Shown here one piece after another: positions 1 through 7,400 of a stretch of DNA of 19,591 bases. Origin of the DNA: Clostridiales bacterium (GTDB lineage Bacteria > Bacillota > Clostridia > Oscillospirales > Acutalibacteraceae); contig DXXG01000024.1 in the NCBI GenBank assembly GCA_019416455.1, forward strand, positions 1 to 19,591, given 5' to 3'. Position 1 is the first letter of the stretch, and every line of letters begins with the position of its first letter. The notes beneath the pieces are model-generated. The model was not told the DNA's origin. It did not search any database and worked only from the letters and a program-made list of their open reading frames with translations. Position numbers and translations under genes: made by a program.

Positions 1-1
1 G

Positions 2-421
2 CGTGGGGAGAGCGCCAGCAAGACAGGCCGAAAGCATATCCCCACCCGGCTTTTCAAACAGGCGGTTTCCCTCTCCAAACAGGCCAGAGCCATTGAAGCT
101 ACGCTGGACGGCATTAACCCGCTGAACGCCGGAAAGAAAAAAGAGGAAGCCCTCTCCATGCTGAAAAAGTGGTTCCCGCAGATGGAGAATTTCTCCGGGC
201 AGTTGAAAAAGTACAAGGTCACAATCAATGACCTGCTGGCGGAGAATGAGAAGTTGGAAGCAAGGGCAAAGGCCAGCGAAAAAGGAAAGATGAAAGATAC
301 GATGGAACGGGCAAAGCTGAAAAGCGAACTGGACAATTTACAGCGGCTGGTTGACCGTATCCCGCCGGATATACTGGCGGAACTGAAACGTCAGCAGCGG
401 CACACGGTAAAGGAAAGGTGA
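2..421 (+). CDS. MobV/Pre-type mobilization relaxase, C-terminal part (TnpZ-like)
   Basis: The frame is open from the first base, so this is the 3' end of a gene that starts before the window; 139 codons are seen. The visible part is lysine- and glutamate-rich and predicted to be a coiled coil (for example ENEKLEARAKASEKGK, then KLKSELDNLQRLVDRIPPD), which is usual for the C-terminal tail of Mob/Pre plasmid recombination enzymes. In that family the nicking domain, with its His and Tyr or Asn catalytic residues, is N-terminal and therefore not visible here. The protein would nick the element's oriT for mobilization by a helper conjugation system. Its position just before the TnpW-like gene and the serine recombinase supports the identification. 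An ATG at 158 exists, but it is internal. Confidence 0.72.
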   Translation, partial: RGESASKTGRKHIPTRLFKQAVSLSKQARAIEATLDGINPLNAGKKKEEALSMLKKWFPQMENFSGQLKKYKVTINDLLAENEKLEARAKASEKGKMKDTMERAKLKSELDNLQRLVDRIPPDILAELKRQQRHTVKER

Positions 422-493
422 TAGATATAAGCAGAAATTTTCGCCGCCTCTGTGCGGCATTGTACCTTGAAAACTGAATATGGAGGACACTGG

Positions 494-688
494 ATGGCAA
501 AAAGTGAAAGCGATATTTTTACACCCCGGACAGGGCAGGTCATACAAGCAGAGAACGGCACGCAGTATTTTGTATGTGGGAACAACCGTATAAAAATCTC
601 CGAACACTTCGCCGCAGGCGGGAAGCCCCTCGGTGATCTGATTGTAGATGTGGTGCGGCATACCGCAGAAAAAGCCGCTTCAACCTGA
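494..688 (+). CDS. small transposon-encoded protein, TnpW-like
   Basis: A 64-residue protein starts at ATG 494 behind a GGAGGA at 482-487; an ATG further upstream in frame (452) lacks such a site. A variable N-terminus is followed by a YFV strand, then KISEHFAAGGKPLGDLI and a basic, helical end. This resembles the short TnpW proteins of Tn4451-like elements, in which a Y-x-V strand precedes an HF and a helix. Function in that family is unknown. The gene lies 72 nt after the relaxase stop, and the gap contains a small GCCGC/GCGGC hairpin (443-458). The family call rests on size, pattern and position, so it could instead be an unrelated small element protein. Confidence 0.5.
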   Translation: MAKSESDIFTPRTGQVIQAENGTQYFVCGNNRIKISEHFAAGGKPLGDLIVDVVRHTAEKAAST

Positions 689-698
689 TAGCCCATCA

Positions 699-759
699 TT
701 GATAACACGCCCACGCTTATGATATAATTGCCATAGAGCAAAAGTATTGTAAGCGTGGG
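699..759 (+). promoter_or_regulatory. promoter of the serine recombinase with flanking inverted repeat
   Basis: A near-consensus promoter is seen: TTGATA at 699-704, an 18-nt spacer, TATAAT at 723-728. A perfect 10-bp inverted repeat, CCCACGCTTA (710-719) and TAAGCGTGGG (750-759), brackets the -10 box. The left arm lies in the promoter spacer, upstream of any likely transcription start, so the pair cannot act as an RNA hairpin from this promoter. It more likely binds protein at the DNA level. Confidence 0.6.
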
Positions 760-787
760 TTGTTTCTTTAGAAGGAGGATTTTTACG

Positions 788-2410
788 GTGAAACAACCTT
801 ACAATACTACGATTTACAACACGGCGCTTTATATGAGATTGAGCCGGGACGATGAACTGCAAGGAGAAAGCGGGAGTATTCAGACACAACGCATGATGCT
901 CCGGCAATATGCCGCCGAGCATGGCCTGAATGTCATAGATGAATATATCGACGATGGATGGTCTGGAACGAACTTTGACAGGCCGGATTTTCAGAGAATG
1001 ATTGATGACATTGAGGACGGGAAAATCAACTGCGTTGTTACGAAGGATTTATCCCGCTTAGGCAGAAACTACATTCTGACCGGCCAATACACGGAAATCT
1101 ACTTTCCCAGCAAAGGAGTCCGCTATATCGCTGTCAATGACAATGTGGACACCATCAACGGAGAGAATGAGCTTGCCCCATTCCTCAACATTCTGAATGA
1201 AATGCACGCCCGCCAGACCAGCAAAAAGGTAAAAGCGGCCATGCGGACACGGTTTGCAAATGGCGCACACTATGGAGCCTATGCCCCGCTGGGCTATGTC
1301 AAAGACCCGGATAAGAAAGGCCATCTTCTGATTGACCCGGAAACAAGGTGGATTATCGAAAAGATTTTTGACCTTGCCGTTCATGGCCGGGGAGCCGCCA
1401 GCATTACACGGATTTTGGTCGAAGAAAAAGTGCCTACTCCCGGCTGGCTGAATTTCCAGAGATACGGCACTTTCGCAAATATCTATGCCGGAGCGCCGGA
1501 GGAAAAAGCCTATGCGTGGACGATAGCGCAGGTGAAAAGTATTCTGAAAGAGGAAACCTATATCGGACACAGCGTCCACAATAAGCAGACCAACATTTCA
1601 TTCAAAAACAGGAAGAAAGTACGCAAGCCAAAAGAGGAATGGTATCGTGTGGAGAACACCCACGAAGCGATTATTTCCGAAGATGTGTTCCGTCAAGTAC
1701 AGGAGCAGATTTGCAACAGGCGCAGACGGCAGAAGAACGGCACAACACAGATATTTTCCGGGCTGGTAAAATGTGCGGACTGCGGCTGGTCGCTGGCCTA
1801 TGGTGTGAACAGCCAGAACAAAAATCCCTATGCCCACTACCATTGTAGCAAGTACGGGCAAGGATTGCACCAGTGTTCCATGCACTATATCCGCTATGAT
1901 GTGCTTTACGCCTATGTCCTTTCCCGTCTGCAATACTGGTCTGTGCTGGCACAGCAGGATGGGGACAAACTTCTGAAACGGCTACTTAACGCCAGCGACA
2001 AGGAACGCAATACTGCAAGGAAGCGGCAGACAGCCGAACTGAAAAAGGCGGAAAAGCGCAAAGCAGAAGTAGACACCCTGTTTGCAAAAATGTATGAGGA
2101 CTGGTCTGCCGGACGCATTACAGAATACAATTTCAATATGCTGTCCGAAAAGTATCAGGGCGAACAGCGAGAATTGGACGCAAAAATTGAACGGCTTCAC
2201 GAAGCGATGGAGGTCGCCGCCCAGACAGCGGTTGACGCTGAAAAGTGGATAGGTCTGATGAAACAGTATGTCAATCCCACAGAATTGACGGCTGAACTTC
2301 TGAATACGCTGATTGAAAAAATCCTTGTCCATGAAGCGGTCAAAAGTGAGGACGGAAGCCGGGAACAGGAGGTAGAAATCTTCTACCGCTTTATCGGCAA
2401 AATTGATTGA
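788..2410 (+). CDS. large serine recombinase (TnpX/TndX type)
   Basis: This is a 540-residue site-specific recombinase that would excise and insert the element. The start is GTG 788, placed 8 nt after AGAAGGAGGA (770-779); the frame remains open further upstream but without a comparable site. The N-terminal resolvase domain holds the nucleophile in YMRLSRDDE (Ser19) and the conserved TKDLSRLGRNY segment. A 'recombinase' domain follows (GLY/PLGYVKDP region). A zinc-ribbon comes next, with cysteines near 329, 332, 353 and 363, then a long lysine/glutamate-rich coiled coil. The final domain (LTAELLNTLIEKILVHEA...) is like DUF4368. Length and architecture match TnpX-like enzymes of mobilizable transposons. 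The gene ends 26 nt before the inferred right end of the element. No frameshift or stop is seen, so the enzyme looks intact. Confidence 0.93.
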   Translation: MKQPYNTTIYNTALYMRLSRDDELQGESGSIQTQRMMLRQYAAEHGLNVIDEYIDDGWSGTNFDRPDFQRMIDDIEDGKINCVVTKDLSRLGRNYILTGQYTEIYFPSKGVRYIAVNDNVDTINGENELAPFLNILNEMHARQTSKKVKAAMRTRFANGAHYGAYAPLGYVKDPDKKGHLLIDPETRWIIEKIFDLAVHGRGAASITRILVEEKVPTPGWLNFQRYGTFANIYAGAPEEKAYAWTIAQVKSILKEETYIGHSVHNKQTNISFKNRKKVRKPKEEWYRVENTHEAIISEDVFRQVQEQICNRRRRQKNGTTQIFSGLVKCADCGWSLAYGVNSQNKNPYAHYHCSKYGQGLHQCSMHYIRYDVLYAYVLSRLQYWSVLAQQDGDKLLKRLLNASDKERNTARKRQTAELKKAEKRKAEVDTLFAKMYEDWSAGRITEYNFNMLSEKYQGEQRELDAKIERLHEAMEVAAQTAVDAEKWIGLMKQYVNPTELTAELLNTLIEKILVHEAVKSEDGSREQEVEIFYRFIGKID

Positions 2411-2465
2411 ATGACACCAATATCTTTAACTATGTGATACCGGGAAAACCAATCCGGATGTACTT

Positions 2466-3287
2466 TTGCTTCCACAAATTGCTAAGCTGTTAGGAGTGAC
2501 GATTGATGAGCTGTTTTGCGGTGAGGAAGAAAATTCTCCCTATGGCGAGGTATTGGAACTAAATCATACAGGGTGGAATCGGGTGGCAGAGACGAAATGG
2601 AAAGGCACCTATTTGCCTGATTATGGGCCCTATACACCATCGGAGGATGTTCTCTGTTTGTTTGGAGATGTAAGAGGGAAAAAAGTGCTGGAGTTAGCAT
2701 GTGGAGGCGGGGAGTCGCTGATGTGGATGGGAACACATGGTGTCAGGGAACTCTGGGGCTTAGACATTTCACAGGTTCGTATTGCTCAGGCCAGGAAACT
2801 TCTAAAGGACAATGGATTGCAAGGCCATCTTTTTTGTGATCAAATGGAACACAACCCTGGGATACCACAGGGGTATTTCGATATTGTTTATTCTATCTAT
2901 GGCCTAGGGTGGACGCTCGATCTGGACGCGACTTTCGATCGTGTAGCGGAGTACCTGAAGCCGGGAGGTACCTTGATCTTCTCTTGGGATAATCCATTGA
3001 TGTGGTGTGTGGAAGCGCATAATGGAGAGTACTTTTTGAAACGTTCATATACGCAGGAAGAGGAGATAAAAATGGAAAAAGAAGGGGCAGGCTTGTGCAT
3101 CCGTAATTGGAAAATTTCTTCCTATTTGAATAAGCTTGCGGAGCGCGGTTTTCTGTTGCAGCGTTTTGTGGAAGAAACTGTTGTTCCGCCAGAGGAGTCA
3201 AAAGAATTTCAAGAAGGAAAATATTATTCGGCCGGAAAGGCCGGCTTTATCAATCCGACTATTATAGTGAAAGCAAGGAAACTATGA
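2466..3287 (+). CDS. Xre-HTH/SAM-dependent methyltransferase fusion, 5'-truncated by the element
   Basis: The frame encodes the last turn of an Xre-type HTH domain (NPDVLLLPQIAKLLGVTIDE, beginning before the nominal TTG at 2466) followed by a class I methyltransferase. The SAM-binding motif I is VLELACGGG at about residues 74-82 and the acidic motif II residue is Asp100 in LWGLDIS. The motif IV/V region (FDIVYSIYG) and the substrate-lobe C-terminus are complete to residue 273. The in-frame reading extends only to 2430 and stops at TAA 2427, where the Tn4451-like element ends, so the first half of the HTH domain has been separated. No ribosome binding site precedes TTG 2466. The gene is probably a non-functional 3' fragment, although the methyltransferase fold itself is whole. 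The substrate cannot be predicted. Confidence 0.75.
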   Translation: MLPQIAKLLGVTIDELFCGEEENSPYGEVLELNHTGWNRVAETKWKGTYLPDYGPYTPSEDVLCLFGDVRGKKVLELACGGGESLMWMGTHGVRELWGLDISQVRIAQARKLLKDNGLQGHLFCDQMEHNPGIPQGYFDIVYSIYGLGWTLDLDATFDRVAEYLKPGGTLIFSWDNPLMWCVEAHNGEYFLKRSYTQEEEIKMEKEGAGLCIRNWKISSYLNKLAERGFLLQRFVEETVVPPEESKEFQEGKYYSAGKAGFINPTIIVKARKL

Positions 3288-3291
3288 ATTC

Positions 3292-3960
3292 TCACTCTGA
3301 AAAGAGAAGATATGGTAAATAGCTGGCATTGGAGAAGGAGTAAGGGGTTGGACCGGATGGAATCAGTAATGATTTTATCCTATAACGATAATGTGGTAAC
3401 TTGCGCAAAAAACAGCCCGGAAATTTAGCATATCCAAAAGAGAGGAAAACGAGAAAACGCACCCAGATTGAGCCGAAAAGGCAAAACCGGGTGCGTTTTG
3501 GGTGCTGGAGGGGATGAGAGCGGTTGCGGATGGGTACAAACGGATGCGAAAACCCGCTGGCTGAACCAGCGTGAACACCATAACCATACAACACATGTAA
3601 AAAGAAAACCGGCAGAAACGCAGTGTTTCCGCCGGTTTTGTGGCAGGGGCAGAAGGACTCGGTCTGCGCTACCGCTCCGGTCGGCTCATAGCTTGCGTAC
3701 CTTGCTTCGCTAAAGAAGCTTTTCCATTTCTGAATGACCTCTTCGCTGCGGGACTCGATGATCTTCATGATATTTCGCAACGTGGGTTCCGGGATGCGGG
3801 AATAGTTGTGACAGAGATAGCACTTGCCCGCCCGAGTGATCCGAATCTTTGTGGCGTTGGGCGCGCCTTCACAGACGTGGCCATGGACGGGTTCCAGCGG
3901 GTCGCTCTCGTCAGCCCGGAAAAACACCCAATAGGAGCCGATCTTAAAGATTTGCGGCAT
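3292..3960 (-). CDS. DUF4160-family protein with repeat-derived C-terminal extension
   Basis: The start is ATG 3960, preceded by AGGGAGGA 7-8 nt upstream inside the preceding gene; a TTG two codons upstream is less likely. Residues 1 to about 88 (MPQIFKIGSYWVFF..., then HGHVCEG, KIRITRAGKCYL and a helical end) look like a DUF4160 domain, a small protein often found paired with another small gene and of unknown function. Family members are about 80-100 residues. Here the frame stays open for a further ~130 residues of low-complexity, unfolded-looking sequence. That part is encoded by the ~300-bp repeat at 3406-3712 and by a terminator-like hairpin (3605-3639). I infer that the repeat replaced the original 3' end and that the real product is short or degenerate. 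The frame ends 4 nt from the convergent methyltransferase gene. Confidence 0.6.
   Translation of the reverse strand: MPQIFKIGSYWVFFRADESDPLEPVHGHVCEGAPNATKIRITRAGKCYLCHNYSRIPEPTLRNIMKIIESRSEEVIQKWKSFFSEARYASYEPTGAVAQTESFCPCHKTGGNTAFLPVFFLHVLYGYGVHAGSASGFSHPFVPIRNRSHPLQHPKRTRFCLFGSIWVRFLVFLSFGYAKFPGCFLRKLPHYRYRIKSLLIPSGPTPYSFSNASYLPYLLFSE
3406..3712. repeat. dispersed ~300-bp structured repeat, copy 1
   Basis: This segment matches 9644-9955 along its whole length, with many substitutions and small indels. Shared landmarks, in order, are an AAACGCACCC...GGGTGCGTT stem, GGTGCTGGAGGG, a CTGAACCAGCGTGAACAC block, ACCATACAACACATG, an identical hairpin (AAAACCGGC/GCCGGTTTT) and GGCAGGGGCAGAAGGACTCGG. 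In this copy CGCTGG-ctgaa-CCAGCG also forms a perfect 6-bp hairpin. No plausible protein is encoded. It is a structured noncoding repeat of unknown function, inserted at the end of the DUF4160 gene. Confidence 0.8.
3605..3639 (-). terminator. hairpin terminator inside repeat copy 1
   Basis: AAAACCGGC (3605-3613) pairs with GCCGGTTTT (3631-3639), with an inner AAAC/GTTT extension. Read on the minus strand, the stem is followed by TTTTCTTTTT. This fits a Rho-independent terminator for the leftward small-gene unit, and it lies within the extended DUF4160 frame. Confidence 0.55.
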
Positions 3961-4138
3961 GGTCAAATCCTCCCTCTTGGGAGAATTCCAAAATCAAATG
4001 GGCGGTGGATTCGATCACCTGCTGATAGCGGTCGATCTCCGTTTGGCTGAAGCCCACAATGTCCTCCCAGGTGTAGCCGGGCAAGTAACAGGTAGCGTGA
4101 CGGAAGCCCAGCCGCGCGTTAGGCCGTTCCAAATACAC
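3944..4138 (-). CDS. unrecognised small protein preceding DUF4160 gene
   Basis: From GTG 4138 the frame encodes 64 residues (ARLGFRHATCYLPGYTWED..., then SQTEIDRYQQVIESTAHLI and a GGFDHAANL end). The frame is open further upstream to 4300, but that part looks non-coding. The residue pattern is that of a folded, soluble small protein; I do not recognise a named family. A strong GGGGGGAGGAG lies ~45 nt upstream of the GTG with no ATG at the expected distance, so the true start is uncertain and the 5' end may be damaged. The 3' end overlaps the start of the DUF4160 gene by 17 nt, which implies translational coupling and a shared role. Confidence 0.5.
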   Translation of the reverse strand: MYLERPNARLGFRHATCYLPGYTWEDIVGFSQTEIDRYQQVIESTAHLILEFSQEGGFDHAANL

Positions 4139-4278
4139 TAGGGTAGAGGAAAAAGAAATTCTTTTTTGTTTCTCCTCCCCCCAGTTTCTCTTCCGAAATT
4201 CGCATAGTGCCAAAAACCGCATGGCGCTGGGAAAAACAGGAGTTTTCCACATGAAAATCGAGGGAAAATCACCCCTAA

Positions 4279-4311
4279 AATTACCCGTTTTGACCCTCAA
4301 AATGGGTAATT
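4279..4311. promoter_or_regulatory. long palindrome overlapping the -35 box of the S-layer gene
   Basis: AATTACCCGTTTTGA (4279-4293) and TCAAAATGGGTAATT (4297-4311) form a 15-position inverted repeat around CCC, perfect except for one G-T position. Its right edge touches the -35 hexamer of the promoter at 4310-4338, so a bound protein would compete with polymerase. It could also be a remnant of an upstream transcription unit's terminator, but no T-tract follows. Confidence 0.5.
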
Positions 4312-4338
4312 GTGCCCTTCCGGATATCCTGCTATACT
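4310..4338 (+). promoter_or_regulatory. extended -10 promoter of the S-layer-type gene
   Basis: TTGTGC (4310-4315), a 17-nt spacer and TATACT (4333-4338), with TGC directly before the -10 box, give an extended -10 promoter. It lies about 90 nt before the start codon of the SLH-domain gene, leaving a leader of roughly 85 nt. Confidence 0.55.
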
Positions 4339-4357
4339 TATTATAGAAATAGTATTG

Positions 4358-4402
4358 AAAGGGTCATGGCCCTTTTCCAGTATGGAAACATCCATACTGG
4401 AA
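4358..4402 (+). promoter_or_regulatory. two leader hairpins in the 5' UTR of the S-layer-type mRNA
   Basis: AAAGGG-tcatgg-CCCTTT (4358-4375) is followed, sharing its last base, by a perfect 11-bp stem: TTCCAGTATGG (4375-4385) and CCATACTGGAA (4392-4402) with a 6-nt loop. Both are inside the predicted leader and upstream of the AAGGAGG site at 4416-4422. Such structures at the 5' end can protect abundant mRNAs; this role is inferred. Neither is followed by a T-tract, so termination is unlikely. Confidence 0.55.
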
Positions 4403-4429
4403 CGCTCTGTGTGGTAAGGAGGAGTTCTT

Positions 4430-7400
4430 ATGAAAAAAAGATTTATAAGTCTGTTCCTGGTGGCGGCGCTATGCCTTACCATGCTGCCCGCTATGGCGTT
4501 GGCAGATGTGGTTGTGGTGGATCCCGGCGACGATGGTGGGGACACCACTGTGGAGGTCAATCCTGGCGGTGGCGGAGATGTGGTGGTGGTGATCCCCGGC
4601 AACGACGGAAATACCACTGTGGTGGTGGACCCCACTCAGAATGAGGAGAAGCCCCTAGGCATCGGTGATGCTGTCTTTTTTGCCGGGCATGAGTGGTACA
4701 TCATCGGCACCGATAATGCAGCAGATGGCGGCGTCACCGCTCCTGAGGGCTGCTACACCCTGTTTGGCAAAAGCAACGACTTTGGTACCACCGCGTTCCG
4801 AACGGAAGCAAACGGTGGTGATATATATAACAGTTTAGCTTACTGCTATAAGGACAGCGACCTGTATCATTCGCTGGAGGAAATCGCCAATGGTCTTTCC
4901 GACGAGGAAAAAGCCAACATCGTTCCCCGGGAAACTCTGGACGATATCATGCTTAAAATGACCAACGATGTGGTGGCTGACCAGCTGTTGTGGCCCATCG
5001 GCCGAACGGAAGCTGGGAGCATTGACGTGTCCATGCTTCGATTTGACACGGAATACTGGGGGCGTACAGGGTGTTTGGGGAAAGGAGCTACTGACGTTTT
5101 CGTAACCCCTGAACCATCGCCTGATCATCCTACTCCTAAGCCTACTCCCACCCCCACTCCTGTCCCCACGCCTACTCCCGAGCCATTCTCTACGCCGATT
5201 CCTACTTGCCAAAGCTTTAATGTATTCGCTTATAATCCGGACGGCAGTGAGAGATGGGAAGCCGATGCAGGTGTATTGGGTACTCGAGCCTCCACGGCAA
5301 CCAATGTGTTTGCCATCCGTCCCGCCATGTATGTGAAAACTGAGGCGGTGGCACAGGATACTGTGGGCAGCCCCCTTACCGGCGGAGAGGTGTACTTTGG
5401 AGGCCAGACCTGGTATATTGTGGGCATGGGGGAGACCGGCCCGGTGGCAGGCCCGGCGAACACCCTCACCCTGTTCGCGGCCTCCAACCTTCCTGACCCG
5501 AACGGTGGGTCCCAGCTTGTAAAGACCAGCACTAGTTACAGCGAAAGCCCCCTGCGCACTGCCATGGATGGGGTGGGGGACACCCTGGGCCTTACGGACA
5601 AGGAAAAGTCCCTGATATCCAGCCGGACCCTGACCACGGAGGACGAGATCACCGGAAATTCCGTGACAGCCTCCTTCTGGCCCCTGTCCAAATCGGAATA
5701 TGAGGCCATCCGGGAGAAGGACGAATCCCTTCTGACGGAGAAAAACTGGGATTACTGGCTGCGCACCACAGTGAAAGAGGATTGGGGCGGATACGTGTAT
5801 GGAGGAACCAAGGAGGGCTATGCTCGGTCGTATGAAGCAGGTGATGACGGCTATAACAACGCTGTGCGCCCGGCTTTTTATCTGGATATCTCGGATCTGT
5901 TCTTTGCCGCAGGAGAATCCAGTATGCCCTTTGACAGTTACGTTCCGTGCCAGCTGAAACCCCCCGGCGCGAATGCCGATTGGAATTTTACTTTGTTCGA
6001 CCAAAGCCTGATCCTGACCATGATGGGCGGGTCCGCCCAGGCGGGGGAGAGCCTGACCTTCCAGTACAACGGCACCCAGGGAGAGAATAATTGCCTGGCC
6101 TATGTGGTGGAAAAGGTCTCCGCGCCGGGCGTGCCCCTCTATTACGGCAGCACAGTCAGCCTGAGTGATAGTGGCAGCGGCACAGTGACAGTTCCCCTGG
6201 GCGGCAGCAGCGGTTTGAAGGACGATGACTATACCCTGCGGTTCTACACTGAGAGCTGGTGTGAGGACAGCAGTCTCTACTTCGCCAGCGAAACGGTAGA
6301 TCTGACTATTCATGTGGAAAACGGTGTGGTCACCATCACCGATTTGGGGGATGTGACGGCAGCTGCCGCCATCGAAAAAGTGTTACTGATATGGCCGGAT
6401 ATGGATAACAACATGAAGGCCGGTGAGCAGCTGGAGCAGGTCGATGCTCGGATCTTCCCAAGCGGAGAGGGATGGTACGACGAAACGTTGACCTGGACCG
6501 TGACCGGAGCCACGAGCAAAGGGACCGGCATTTCCGACACCGGACTGTTTACTGTGGGCATGGATGAAACGTCGGAAGCTGTGGTAATCACAGTCACATC
6601 CGTACAAGACCCCAGCAAGTTTGACAGTGTCACTGTGAATGTGACGCCTCATTCCCATATAGTCGCACTGAATACAGGCGGCAAAGATCCCACCTGTACC
6701 GAACAGGGACGTAAGGGCTATTACGAGTGTATAGAATGTGGCGAGTGTTTTGAGGATGAAGCCTGCACCAAGCCCATTGAGGACCTGGATGCCTGGAGGA
6801 TCATCCCGCCACTGGAACACACCTGGTCGGACACCTATCTTGCAGAAAACGCGGATGAGAGCAAGCACTACCATGTCTGTACCGTCTGTGGAGAAAAGGA
6901 CGAGGGCGAAGCCCACAGCTATGACAATGCTAAGGATTTAACTTGCAATGTCTGCGGCTATGTGCGGCAGCTTGTAGAGTACACCATCACCTTTGACGCC
7001 AATGGCGGCAGCGTGGATGTGACTGAATCCGTCACCAAGGACGGGAAACTCACCAGTTTGCCTACGCCTACCCGCAGTGGTTATGATTTTGGAGGTTGGT
7101 ACACAGCGGCAACGGGCGGTACGAAGGTGACTTCCAATACCGTCTTTGAGGAGGACACCACGGTTTACGCCCATTGGACGGAGCAGTCCACTGGCGGCGA
7201 GACCACTGTGTCTACTCCCACCCCTGTGCCCACTGCACCTCCAGCGCCCACCGCAACCCCGGCGCCTACTAAGAACCCTGTGCCTACCGCAACCCCGATG
7301 CCTTCCGCGTCTCCCGCTCCCACTACCAAGCCTATCATTGTCGAGTCTGAGGGCTGGAGCCAGGTTGAGGACATGGTGACAGAGTCCACTGGGGGAACCA

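Larger units (their letters stand above)
1..2437 (+). mobile_element. Tn4451/TnpX-type mobilizable element (right portion)
   Basis: The segment carries, all on the plus strand, a relaxase C-terminus, a small TnpW-like protein and a large serine recombinase, a gene set known from Tn4451/Tn4453-like mobilizable transposons of Clostridia. The left end lies outside the window. The right end is inferred at 2436-2437. From the GAT codon at 2436 onward the sequence reads, without interruption, as the end of an Xre HTH domain (DTGKTNPDV...) fused to a methyltransferase, while a TAA in that frame at 2427-2429 belongs to the element side. TnpX/TndX enzymes are known to insert at GA dinucleotides, and GA sits exactly at this junction. 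No cargo resistance gene is visible in the part seen. Confidence 0.72.

Noticed and set aside
462..481. The string TACCTTGAAAACTGAATA resembles the end of rRNA spacer regions in Firmicutes.
   Set aside because: There is no 16S, 23S, 5S or tRNA sequence nearby, and it sits between two element genes; taken as chance or an element leader.
4835..6313. A 492-codon minus-strand frame within the S-layer-type gene.
   Set aside because: It is a shadow of the GC-rich plus-strand gene; the product is low-complexity with no domain, start site or ribosome binding site.
7207..7340. Repetitive C-rich DNA as a possible CRISPR or microsatellite.
   Set aside because: It encodes an in-frame Pro/Thr/Ala linker of the surface protein, with no repeat-spacer structure.
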